Shown: positions 16,997 to 25,498 of the stretch, in pieces
Numbering within the stretch: position 1 is the first letter of the stretch
Layout of the letters: the number at the start of each line of letters is the position of its first letter
NCBI GenBank assembly: GCA_903919045.1
Contig: CAIXGU010000043.1
Span: 1 to 37,675 of the forward strand
Source of the DNA: an uncultured Eubacteriales bacterium
Lineage (GTDB): Bacteria; Bacillota; Clostridia; Saccharofermentanales; UBA5734
DNA: 37,675 bases
Direction of reading: 5' to 3'
The notes under the pieces: generated by a model
Database searches by the model: none
What the model was told of the DNA's origin: nothing
What the model saw: only the letters and a program-made list of their open reading frames with translations
Made by a program: the position numbers and the translations under genes

Positions 16997-19426
16997 CTAC
17001 AGCTCCGCGATCGTGACGCCGCTGTCGCCTTCGCCGTACGCGCCCTGGCGGAACCGCCGGACGCGCCGGTCTGACTTCAGCATCTGCTGGACGGCGGAGC
17101 GGAGCGCCCCCGTCCCCTTCCCGTGCACGATCCGGACCGTCGCGATCCCCGCGAGCACGGCGTCGTCGAGATAGCGGTCGAGCGCCTGCGTGGCCTCTTC
17201 CACGGTCATCCCGAGGAGCTGGACCTCCCCGTTCATCGTGAGCTTCCGGTCCATCGCCAGCCCGCCGGCGCCGCCCTTCCCGGATCCGGAGGCCGACGGG
17301 CCGACCGGCGTGCGCCCTCCGCCCTTCTTCGCCTGCGGCGCCCGCGCGCCGGGCAGGCGCAGGGACGCGGCGGGCACGTTGACGCGCAGTGCGCCGTTCG
17401 CGAGGAGGCAGTTCCCCTTCGCGTCGGGAGGCGAGACGAGGCGGCCGGTCACGTCGAGCGCCGGCGCGTAGTACTCGGACCCGACGACGAGCCGCTCGGG
17501 CACGCCCTCGCCGGGCGCATTCCCGAGCGTCGCCCGGCCGATCTCCTCCTCGATGCCGGACAGGCGCGCGCGAAGCGTGCGGCGCATGTCGTCCGCGAGC
17601 GATTTCGCGGCGCGGGCGTCCTCGCCCGCGATCGCCTCCCGGAGCGAGGCGACGATCCCGTCGACCTCGCCGACGGCCTCCTCGAGCCAGGCGCGCGCCT
17701 CTTCCCGCGCCTTCGCGAGGATCGCGTTGCGCTTCTCCTCGAGCTGGCGCCGAAGCCCCGCCGCCGCTTCGGCGTCGGCCGCGGCCGACGCGCGTACGGC
17801 GTCCGCCTCGCGCAGCGCCTTCTCCGCGTCGGAGCGGCTGCGCTCGAGCCGCGCGACGAGGTCCTCGAACGCGGCGCCCTCCTCGGTGAGGAGCGTGCGC
17901 GCCTTCCCGATGATCGCCTCGGACAGGCCGAGGCGGCGGGAGATGGCGAAGGCGTTGCTGACGCCGGGCACGCCGATCAGGAGCCGGTAGGTCGGCCGCA
18001 GGGTCTCCGTGTCGAACTCGCAGCAGGCGTTCGTCACGCCCGCGGTGTTCAGGGCATAGCCTTTCAGTTCCTTGTAGTGCGTCGTCGCGACCGTCGAGCA
18101 GCCCTTCGCGCGGAGGAAGTCGAGGACCGCCATGGCGAGCGCCGCGCCCTCGGACGGGTCGGTGCCGGAGCCGAGCTCGTCGACGAGGACGAGGCAGCCG
18201 GGGCCGGCCTCCTCCGTAATGCGCACGATCGACCGCATGTGCGACGAGAAGGTGCTGAGGTCCTGCTCGATGCTCTGCTCGTCGCCGATGTCGGCCAGCA
18301 CCTTCCGGAAGACCGGAACGACGGAGCCGTGCCGTGCCGGGACGTGGAGCCCGGCCTGGGCCATCAGCTGGAAAAGGCCGCAGGTCTTGAGCGACACGGT
18401 CTTGCCGCCCGTGTTCGGGCCGGTCACGACGAGCGTGTCGTACCCGTCGCCCAGCGCGAAGTCGATCGGGACGACGCGCTCCTTCGGGATCAGCGGGTGC
18501 CGTGCGGACTTGAGGACGATCCGGCGTCCTCGGTCGATCTCCGGCGGGACGGCGTCCATCGCGAGCGACAGGCGGCCCTTCGCGGCGAGGAAGTCGATGC
18601 GGGCGAGCAGCGCCGCGTCGTGGAGCAGCAGCGCGTCCTCGGCGGCGACGAGCTCCGAGAGCCGTCGCAGGATGCGGTCGATCTCGTCGCGCTCGTCGGC
18701 GAGGAGCTCGCGGATCCGGTTGTTGGCCTCGACGACGGCCATCGGCTCGACGAACAGCGTCGCGCCGCTCGACGAGGCGTCGTGGACGATGCCCGGCACG
18801 TCGCCGCGGTATTCGGACTTGACCGGGACCACATAGCGGTCGCCGCGCATCGTGACGAGCGACTCCTGCAGCGCGCGGCCGTACTGCGGCGACCGGACGA
18901 TGCGGGCGAGGCTCTCCTTGACGTCGGCCTGGGCCTCGCGGATGCGGCGTCGCAGCGAGGCGAGCTCCGGGCTCGCGGCGTCGTGCAGGGCATCGTCGCC
19001 CGCGACGCACTGGTCGAGCGTCTTTCCAAGCGCCTTCGCCGGCTTCAGCCGCCCGACGAGGGCGTAGAGGCGGTTCTCCTGCCAGGCGGTCCCGCCGGGC
19101 TTCTCCGGCAGGAGCGACCGGCATCGGTCGACCGTCCGGAGGAAGTTCATCACGCGCAGCAGTTCCGCGCAGGACAGGGTCGCGCCCGCCGCCGCGCGGC
19201 CGACGGCCGGTCGCACTTCGGGGAGTCCGTCGAGCGGCGGCGCGCCCTTCTCGAGCAGCACGGCGAGCGCGTCGGTCGTCTCGGCGAGGGCTTCCGCGAC
19301 CGCGGCCGGGTCCGGCGACGGCGCGAGGTCCGCGCACTGCGAGCGTCCGCCCTCGGAGAACGCGAGGCGCGTCAGCTCGGCGAGGACCTTGTCGTATTCA
19401 AGGACGCGGAGGGTCCGCGGGTCCAT
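16997..19426 (-). CDS. mutS2: Endonuclease MutS2 / ribosome-rescue ATPase
   Basis: An 809-residue MutS2. It lacks the mismatch-binding domain of MutS1, has the core and clamp-like coiled coil, the ABC ATPase with Walker A TGPNTGGKT (335-343) and Walker B VLVDELGSGTD (about 413-423), a second charged coiled coil (about 505-610), a KOW-like segment and a C-terminal Smr nuclease domain ending near IVHGKGTGALR. Family work links MutS2 to suppression of recombination and, in Bacillus, to splitting collided ribosomes. The ATG at 19424-19426 has GAGGAG seven bases before it. The first 29 bases overlap the end of pgsA. It is the last gene of the pgcA-to-mutS2 run. Confidence 0.96.
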   Translation of the reverse strand: MDPRTLRVLEYDKVLAELTRLAFSEGGRSQCADLAPSPDPAAVAEALAETTDALAVLLEKGAPPLDGLPEVRPAVGRAAAGATLSCAELLRVMNFLRTVDRCRSLLPEKPGGTAWQENRLYALVGRLKPAKALGKTLDQCVAGDDALHDAASPELASLRRRIREAQADVKESLARIVRSPQYGRALQESLVTMRGDRYVVPVKSEYRGDVPGIVHDASSSGATLFVEPMAVVEANNRIRELLADERDEIDRILRRLSELVAAEDALLLHDAALLARIDFLAAKGRLSLAMDAVPPEIDRGRRIVLKSARHPLIPKERVVPIDFALGDGYDTLVVTGPNTGGKTVSLKTCGLFQLMAQAGLHVPARHGSVVPVFRKVLADIGDEQSIEQDLSTFSSHMRSIVRITEEAGPGCLVLVDELGSGTDPSEGAALAMAVLDFLRAKGCSTVATTHYKELKGYALNTAGVTNACCEFDTETLRPTYRLLIGVPGVSNAFAISRRLGLSEAIIGKARTLLTEEGAAFEDLVARLERSRSDAEKALREADAVRASAAADAEAAAGLRRQLEEKRNAILAKAREEARAWLEEAVGEVDGIVASLREAIAGEDARAAKSLADDMRRTLRARLSGIEEEIGRATLGNAPGEGVPERLVVGSEYYAPALDVTGRLVSPPDAKGNCLLANGALRVNVPAASLRLPGARAPQAKKGGGRTPVGPSASGSGKGGAGGLAMDRKLTMNGEVQLLGMTVEEATQALDRYLDDAVLAGIATVRIVHGKGTGALRSAVQQMLKSDRRVRRFRQGAYGEGDSGVTIAEL

Positions 19427-20036
19427 GCTGGTCTCCTCGGATCTGCGGGAGCAGGTTCTCCCGCCCGTATTGGACGTAGCTGAACAAGGAGAGGCCGATC
19501 GGGACGAGGAAGAGGAAGCCGGCCAGCCGGGCCTGTCCGGGGTCGATGAAGAGGATCGTGGCGGCCATCGCGACCGCGGTCAGGAACGTCGCGGCCTTGC
19601 CGTACCACTTCGCGTAGACGACCAGCTTGTAGCGGCGCAGCAGGAAGAGGCCGCCTACGATCATCAGCGCCTCCTTCACGAGGATGAACAGCGGGATCCA
19701 GAGCGGCAGGCGGCCGGTCACGAAGAGGAGGACCGCCGTCATCAGATGGAAGAGCTTGTCGACGAACGGGTCGAAGAGCTTGCCGAACGCCGAGACCTGG
19801 TGGAAGCGGCGCGCGATGAAGCCGTCGACCATGTCGAGCGCTGCGACGGCCACGAAGAGGGCCAGCGACAGCAGGCGCTCCCCGGCCGGGTCCATCAGCG
19901 CCCAGCCGAGGATGGGCAGGCAGAGGAAGCGGAAGAGCGTGATCGCGTTCGGGACGGTGAGGAACCGGTTGCGGCCCTCCGCGTCCGGATCCTGCGCGTC
20001 GGAAGACCGTCGCGCGTCTTCGGGTCCCCGGCTCAT
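19398..20036 (-). CDS. pgsA: CDP-alcohol phosphatidyltransferase (PgsA-like)
   Basis: A 212-residue integral membrane enzyme, probably CDP-diacylglycerol-glycerol-3-phosphate phosphatidyltransferase, making phosphatidylglycerol phosphate. The full CDP-alcohol motif is present: D68-x2-D71-G72-x2-A75-R76-x8-G85-x3-D89-x3-D93. About five or six hydrophobic helices follow the hydrophilic N-terminal 25 residues. The ATG (20034-20036) overlaps the TGA of the TVP38-like gene and has GGGGAGGG before it. The gene runs 29 bp into mutS2, so the two are likely coupled. A different alcohol acceptor, such as cardiolipin precursors or inositol, cannot be excluded. Confidence 0.88.
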   Translation of the reverse strand: MSRGPEDARRSSDAQDPDAEGRNRFLTVPNAITLFRFLCLPILGWALMDPAGERLLSLALFVAVAALDMVDGFIARRFHQVSAFGKLFDPFVDKLFHLMTAVLLFVTGRLPLWIPLFILVKEALMIVGGLFLLRRYKLVVYAKWYGKAATFLTAVAMAATILFIDPGQARLAGFLFLVPIGLSLFSYVQYGRENLLPQIRGDQHGPADPPRP

Positions 20037-20794
20037 GCGCGGCCCTCCCCGCCTGCCGGGCCCTGCGGCCCGGCGTCCGCGCCGGCCTCGGGCGGACCGC
20101 CCGGCCTGCGCTTCCCGATCCATTTCAGGATGCGTTCGCTGAAGAAGAAGGCCGGCACCGCCACGACCGCGACCGCGGCGAAGACGATCACGGCCATGCC
20201 GGTGTCGCCGGCGGCGAGCCGCGACCCGACGAAGGTCGAGCTGATCACGGAAGGGATCCGGGCGATCGTCGAGAGCAGCAGGAACCGGACGAACGGATAG
20301 CGCGACAGCCCGGCCGCGTAGGCGAGCGCATCCTTGGGCACACCCGGGATGAAGTAGAGGAGGAAGACGACCAGGTCGGCCCGTGCGCCGGTGACGAGGC
20401 CTCTCGCCTTCTCGAGCTTCTCGGGCTTGACGAAGACCGCCAGCATTCCGGCGCCGAGCCAGCGCCCGACCGCGTAGTTGACCAACGAACCGGCGGTATG
20501 TCCGGCGATGCATGCGAGGAATCCGCCCAGCGTGCCGTAGAGGACGCCGGCGCCCACCTCCAGGGCTTCCGCAGGCAGGACCGGGACGACGACCTGGAGG
20601 AAGACGAGGCCGATGAGGGTGGCGACGCCGGCCGCGCCCTTGTCCCGCAGGCTTTCGAGGAAGGCGTCGCGGACCGCGGCGTCGGTCGCGATGCGCACCA
20701 TCCAGGGCATGAGGAAATACGCCGCCGCCCCGATGCCGAGGACGAAGGCCGCGAGCAGGACGGGATAGAGGATGCGCCGGGCCCGCTTCTCCAT
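20033..20794 (-). CDS. TVP38/TMEM64 (DedA-superfamily) membrane protein
   Basis: A 253-residue multi-pass membrane protein with hydrophobic segments at about 9-30, 55-75, 80-105, 140-160, 165-190 and 200-220. The VTT/SNARE-assoc core is recognisable: GAGVLYGTLGGFLACIAGHTAGS, then FIPGVPKDALAYAAGLS, the hallmark of the family. Relatives act as lipid scramblases or flippases in the cytoplasmic membrane, some on undecaprenyl phosphate; the specific substrate here is unknown. It lies directly before pgsA with overlapping stop and start, which fits a lipid-related role. The C-terminal 30 residues are Gly/Pro-rich. Confidence 0.85.
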   Translation of the reverse strand: MEKRARRILYPVLLAAFVLGIGAAAYFLMPWMVRIATDAAVRDAFLESLRDKGAAGVATLIGLVFLQVVVPVLPAEALEVGAGVLYGTLGGFLACIAGHTAGSLVNYAVGRWLGAGMLAVFVKPEKLEKARGLVTGARADLVVFLLYFIPGVPKDALAYAAGLSRYPFVRFLLLSTIARIPSVISSTFVGSRLAAGDTGMAVIVFAAVAVVAVPAFFFSERILKWIGKRRPGGPPEAGADAGPQGPAGGEGRA

Positions 20795-20827
20795 CAGGCG
20801 CCCTCCGGGCGCACGGCGGCTCGGAGT

Positions 20828-21814
20828 CTACAGGGAGAGGATCTGCGCCACACGGAGCTCCTCCTCGGAGATCGTCTTCGTCATCGCCATCGCCTCCTGC
20901 AGGTCGAGGTCGACCACCTTGCCGCCCTGGACGGAGACGATGCGGTCCGCCCGGCCCTGGACGACGCACTCGACGGCACGGACGCCCATGTGGCTCGCCA
21001 TGACGCGGTCGCGGAGCGTGGGGCTGCCGCCGCGCTGGATGTGCCCGAGGATCGTCGCGCGGGCCTCGATGCCGGTCGACGCCTCGATCCGGGCCGCGAT
21101 CTCCACCGCGTCGCCCTTGCCTTCCGCCACGATCACGATGTAGTGCTTCTTGCCGCGGTTCCGCGCCTCGAGCATCGCCTTCAGCACGTCGCGGTCGAAG
21201 TCGGTCTCCTTCTCCGGGATGAGCACGATCTCCGCGCCGCAGGCCATGCCGACGTTGTGGGCGATGTAGCCCGCGCCGCGGCCCATCAGCTCGATCACGC
21301 TGCAGCGCTCGTGCGAGGAGGCCGTGTCGCGGAGCTTGTCGATCGCCTGCATCGCGGTGTTCATCGCGGTGTCGTAGCCGATCGTGTACTCCGTGTTCCC
21401 GATGTCGTTGTCGATCGTCCCCGGCAGGCCGATCACCGGCAGTCCGCGCTTGCTGAGGTCGAGCGCTCCCCGATAGGAGCCGTCGCCGCCGATCACGACG
21501 ACGACGTCGACGCCGAAGACGCGGGCCATCGAGACGGCCTTCTGCAGGCCGTCCTCGGTCATGAACTCCTTCGACCGCGCGGTCTGCAGGAAGGTGCCGC
21601 CGCGCTGCAGCGTCTCGGAGACCGACCGGTTGGTCAGGACCTCCATCTCGCCGCGCAGCAGGCCGTGGTAGCCCTTGTGGATGCCGTAGACGCGGAGGCC
21701 GTAGTAGTTCCCCGCGCGGACGACCGCGCGAATCGCGGCGTTCATGCCCGGGGCGTCGCCTCCGCTCGTCAGGACGCCGATGCTGGTGTACCTGGGGGTC
21801 GCGCTGTCCGCCAT
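20828..21814 (-). CDS. pfkA: ATP-dependent 6-phosphofructokinase PfkA
   Basis: Phosphorylates fructose-6-phosphate to fructose-1,6-bisphosphate. The 328-residue protein has GVLTSGGDAPGMNAAIR (about 13-29), VVIGGDGSYRGA, GLPGTIDNDI with the catalytic Asp, ELMGRGAGYIA, and GHIQRGGSP. The glycine after the aspartate in GGDGS and the glycine in PGTIDND are the residues typical of ATP-using rather than PPi-using enzymes. The ATG at 21812-21814 has GGGAGGAC before it. It lies 40 bp after dnaE and 33 bp before the TVP38-like gene. Confidence 0.97.
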   Translation of the reverse strand: MADSATPRYTSIGVLTSGGDAPGMNAAIRAVVRAGNYYGLRVYGIHKGYHGLLRGEMEVLTNRSVSETLQRGGTFLQTARSKEFMTEDGLQKAVSMARVFGVDVVVVIGGDGSYRGALDLSKRGLPVIGLPGTIDNDIGNTEYTIGYDTAMNTAMQAIDKLRDTASSHERCSVIELMGRGAGYIAHNVGMACGAEIVLIPEKETDFDRDVLKAMLEARNRGKKHYIVIVAEGKGDAVEIAARIEASTGIEARATILGHIQRGGSPTLRDRVMASHMGVRAVECVVQGRADRIVSVQGGKVVDLDLQEAMAMTKTISEEELRVAQILSL

Positions 21815-21854
21815 GTGCTTGTCCTCCCGGCCCCGGGGGCCGCTCTCCATTGTC

Positions 21855-24800
21855 CTACAGGAAGCCGAGGTTGTCGACGCCGTAGATCCGCGCGAGTTCA
21901 GCGAGCGTCGCGTCATCCGTGCGGACCCGGCATTCCGGGCCCGGGTCGACGAGGCGGCCCGACGGCTCGAGCCGAACGAGGCTGGCCGCGGACCCGGTGA
22001 AATAGCGCAGCGTCGCGAGGAGGCGCCGGTAGCCGTCGTCGCCCTCCTCCCCGCGGTAGCGGATGCAGAGCGTCCGCGGCGCGGTCTCCGGAACGGACGC
22101 CGCGGCGGGAGCCTCGTCCTCGGCGGGCGCCCCGACCGGAGGCGCGCCCCGAGAGTCCGGCGCGTCCGGCGCGGATGCGGTCCGCACGGCGGCCGGCGCG
22201 GCGTCGCGCTCGAGCATGCGCACCTCGTCGGCGACGATCTTCGGGACGTCGTCCTCGCGGACGCTCGCGCGCCCCTCGACCGCGACCGGCGCCCCCTCGA
22301 CGAGCAGCGCGGCGCAGCGCTGCAGCACCTTCGGGAAGACGAGCGCTTCCACCTGGCCGTACAGGTCCTCGAGCGTGACGAACGACATGAGGTCGTTCGA
22401 TCGCGTCGTCTTGTTCTGGCGCTTCACGACCATCCCGGCGAAGACGAGCCGCTCCCCGTCCGCGAGGCGGCGCTCGCCGACCGGCGCCTCGGCCGGCTCC
22501 GGCTCGCCTTCGCCTTCCTCGGACTTGTGGGCGGCGAACGCGGTGCTGTCGCAGGTCGCGACGGCGGCGATCGCGCCGGCGTAGGCGTCGAGCGGGTGTC
22601 CGGACAGGTAGAGGCCGAGCATCTCCTTCTCCATCGCGAGCCGCTCCTCGACGCCGAACTCGGGCTGGTCGGGGTAGTCGGGCTCGGTGAACGAGGCCTT
22701 CGACGGCGCACCGCCCGAGAGGTCGAACAGCGACAGCTGCCCCTCGAGGTTGCGTTTCCGCTCGGAGGCGAGCCGGTCCAGCGTCGCGTCGAGCACGAGC
22801 AGCATCCGCGAGCGGGGCACGCCGAACCCGTCCATCGCCCCGCACCGAACCAGCGACTCGAACGCCTTCCGGTTCATGTTCTTGTCGGCCATCCGCGACA
22901 GGAAGTCGCCGAAGCTCCGGAACGCGCCCTTCTCGCCGCGCTCCCGGATCATCCCGTCGACCGCGGCCTCGCCGACGTTGCGGACGCCGGCCAGCGCGTA
23001 ACGGATGCCCCGGCCTTCGGGCGCGAAGCGGGTGCCGCTCCGGTTCACGTCGGGCGGGAGGATCGGGATGCCCATCCGGCGGCAGATGCCGACGTACTTC
23101 GCCATCTCCCGCAGCGATCCCATGTAGCTGTTGAGCATCGCGGCCATGAACGCGACGGGGTGGTGCACCTTGAGCCAGCCCGTGTAGTAGGCGACGACGG
23201 CGTACGCGGCGGCGTGGGACTTGTTGAACGCATACCCGCCGAAGGCCTGGAGCTCCTCGAAGATGCGCTCGCCGGTGGCGAGGTCCACGCCGCGGGCGAT
23301 CGCGCCGTCGACGGGCCGCCCCGCCTCGTCCGTCCCGCCGTGCAGGAACAGGTCCTTGTACTTGGCGATCTCCTCTGGCTTCTTCTTCGACATCGCGCGC
23401 CGCACGTTGTCGGACTGTCCCATGGAGAGACCGCCGACGTCGCGGACGATCCGCATCACCTGCTCCTGGTAGACGATGCACCCGTACGTCACGTCGAGGA
23501 TCGGCTCGAGCAGCGGGTGGTCGTAGCGGATGCGCTCCGGGTGGTGCTTGGCGTCGACGTAGCGCGGGATCTGCTCCATCGGGCCCGGCCGGAAAAGCGC
23601 GACGCCGGCGACCAGGTCCTCGAGGCACTCCGGCTTCAGCTCCTTCATGAACGACGTCATGCCCGAGCTCTCGAGCTGGAAGACCGCCTCGGTGCGCCCC
23701 TCGCCGATCATCGCGTACACGGCCGGGTCGTCCATCGGGAGCGCATCGTAGTCGATCGGCGCGCCGCCGGAGGACTGCACGAACGCCGAGGCGTCCCGCA
23801 TCACGGTCAGCGTGCGCAGGCCGAGGAAGTCGAACTTCAGCAGGCCGATGCGCTCGACGTCGTTCTTGTCGAACTGGACGAGGATCGAGTCGTCGATGCG
23901 CGAAAGGGGCGCGATATCGGTCAGCGGGCCCCGCGAGATCACGACGCCGGCGGCGTGCGTCGAGGGGTGGCGCGGCAGCCCCTCGAGCCGGAGCGACGCG
24001 TCGAGCACCTGCTTCACGAGCGGATTGGCCTCGGATTCGCGCTTCAGGTCGGGATTGGCCTCCAGGGCCTTCGTCAGCGTCATGTCGAGGCCGAACGGGA
24101 CCATCTTCGCGATGCGGTCGGTCTCCGCATAGCCCAGGTCGAGCGCGCGCGCGACGTCGCGGATGCAGGCGCGGGCCTTCAGCGTCCCGAAGGTGATCAC
24201 CTGCGCGACGCGGTCCTTCCCGTACTTGGCCGTGACGTAGTCGATCACCTCCTGCCGCCGCTCATAGCAGAAGTCGATGTCGAAGTCGGGCATGCTCACG
24301 CGGTCCTCGTTGAGGAAGCGCTCGAAGATCAGGGAGAACTTCATGGGGTCGATGTTGGTGATCCGGAGGCTGTAGGCCGCGAGCGATCCGGCGCCCGAGC
24401 CGCGGCCGGGGCCGACGACGATGCCGCGCTCGCGGGCGAACCGGATGAAGTCCCACACGACGAGGTAGTAGTCGACGAAGCGCATCCGCCCGATCACGGA
24501 GAGCTCCGCATCCAGGCGACGGCGGTACTCCGCCTGCAGGACCGGGTCGGGGATCCCCTCCTTCGCGAACCGCTCCGCGAGGCCCGCCTCGCACAGCGAC
24601 CGCAGGTAGGCCGCGTGGTCCTGCCCGTCCGGGGTCTGGAAGTCCGGCAGGTGCACCTGGCCGAAGTCGAGCTGCACATCGCACATCGCGGCGATCCGCT
24701 CCGTGTTCGCGACCGCCTCGGGCATCGACGCGAACGCCGCCTCCATCTCCGCCGGGGACTTCACGTAGAACTCCTCGGACGGCATCCGCATGCGGTCCGG

Positions 24801-25493
24801 GTCGCTCATCCGCTTGCCGGTCTGCATGCACAGCAGGATCTCGTGGACCTTCGCGTCGTCCTTCTCGAGGTAATGGCAGTCGTTCGTCGCGGCGAGCGGG
24901 ATGCCGGTCTCGCGCGCGATCTCCGCCAGGGCGGCGTTCACGAGGTTCTGCTCGGGGATCCCGTTGCTCTGGACCTCGAGATAGAAGTTCCCGCGCCCGA
25001 AGATGCGGTCGAAGCGGAGCGCCGCCTCCCGGGCCCGCGCGCGGTCGCCGGCGAGGACCGCCTGGGCGATCTCGCCGGAGAGGCAGGCGCTCAGGGCGAC
25101 GAGCCCTTCGGCGTTCTCCTCGAGGAGCGCGAGATCGATGCGGGGGCGGTAGTAGTAGCCGTCCACGAAGCCGGCCGACACGAGCCGGTAGAGGTTCCGC
25201 AGCCCGGTCGCGTCCTTCGCCAGCAGGACGAGATGCGCCGGCTCCTTGTCGACGCCGGCGACCTTGTCGGTGCGGGCGCGCGGCGCGACGTAGCACTCGC
25301 ACCCCAGGATCGGCTTCACGCCCTTCTTCCGGCAGGCGAGGTAGAAGTCGATGATCCCGTACATCGCGCCGTGGTCGGTGATCGCGCAGGCGTCCATCCC
25401 GAGGGCGCGCAGGCGGTCCGGCAGGTCCGCGATGCGGATCGCCCCGTCGAGGAGGCTGTATTCGGTGTGCAGGTGGAGGTGGACGAAGCCCAT
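21855..25493 (-). CDS. dnaE: DNA polymerase III alpha subunit, DnaE1 type
   Basis: A 1212-residue replicative polymerase. Domains in order are PHP (1-~215), palm/thumb with the catalytic Asp pair in MPDFDIDF (D405/D407), fingers, a helix-hairpin-helix region (GVRNVGEAAVDGMI), an OB fold (VFAGMVVKRQNKT to VRED), and a short C-terminal tail domain. All PHP metal-ligand positions known from proofreading DnaE proteins are kept: H7, H9, D16, H41, E66, C137, D205 and H207. The ATG at 25491-25493 begins the usual GFVHLHLHTEYSLLDG and is only five bases past the pgcA stop, with no strong ribosome site, so coupling with pgcA is likely. Confidence 0.97.
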   Translation of the reverse strand: MGFVHLHLHTEYSLLDGAIRIADLPDRLRALGMDACAITDHGAMYGIIDFYLACRKKGVKPILGCECYVAPRARTDKVAGVDKEPAHLVLLAKDATGLRNLYRLVSAGFVDGYYYRPRIDLALLEENAEGLVALSACLSGEIAQAVLAGDRARAREAALRFDRIFGRGNFYLEVQSNGIPEQNLVNAALAEIARETGIPLAATNDCHYLEKDDAKVHEILLCMQTGKRMSDPDRMRMPSEEFYVKSPAEMEAAFASMPEAVANTERIAAMCDVQLDFGQVHLPDFQTPDGQDHAAYLRSLCEAGLAERFAKEGIPDPVLQAEYRRRLDAELSVIGRMRFVDYYLVVWDFIRFARERGIVVGPGRGSGAGSLAAYSLRITNIDPMKFSLIFERFLNEDRVSMPDFDIDFCYERRQEVIDYVTAKYGKDRVAQVITFGTLKARACIRDVARALDLGYAETDRIAKMVPFGLDMTLTKALEANPDLKRESEANPLVKQVLDASLRLEGLPRHPSTHAAGVVISRGPLTDIAPLSRIDDSILVQFDKNDVERIGLLKFDFLGLRTLTVMRDASAFVQSSGGAPIDYDALPMDDPAVYAMIGEGRTEAVFQLESSGMTSFMKELKPECLEDLVAGVALFRPGPMEQIPRYVDAKHHPERIRYDHPLLEPILDVTYGCIVYQEQVMRIVRDVGGLSMGQSDNVRRAMSKKKPEEIAKYKDLFLHGGTDEAGRPVDGAIARGVDLATGERIFEELQAFGGYAFNKSHAAAYAVVAYYTGWLKVHHPVAFMAAMLNSYMGSLREMAKYVGICRRMGIPILPPDVNRSGTRFAPEGRGIRYALAGVRNVGEAAVDGMIRERGEKGAFRSFGDFLSRMADKNMNRKAFESLVRCGAMDGFGVPRSRMLLVLDATLDRLASERKRNLEGQLSLFDLSGGAPSKASFTEPDYPDQPEFGVEERLAMEKEMLGLYLSGHPLDAYAGAIAAVATCDSTAFAAHKSEEGEGEPEPAEAPVGERRLADGERLVFAGMVVKRQNKTTRSNDLMSFVTLEDLYGQVEALVFPKVLQRCAALLVEGAPVAVEGRASVREDDVPKIVADEVRMLERDAAPAAVRTASAPDAPDSRGAPPVGAPAEDEAPAAASVPETAPRTLCIRYRGEEGDDGYRRLLATLRYFTGSAASLVRLEPSGRLVDPGPECRVRTDDATLAELARIYGVDNLGFL

Positions 25494-25498
25494 GCGGT

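Noticed and set aside
16437-19337. Minus-strand frame of 966 codons over mutS2
   Set aside because: Out-of-phase reading of mutS2 with Arg/Ala/Gly bias and no motifs.
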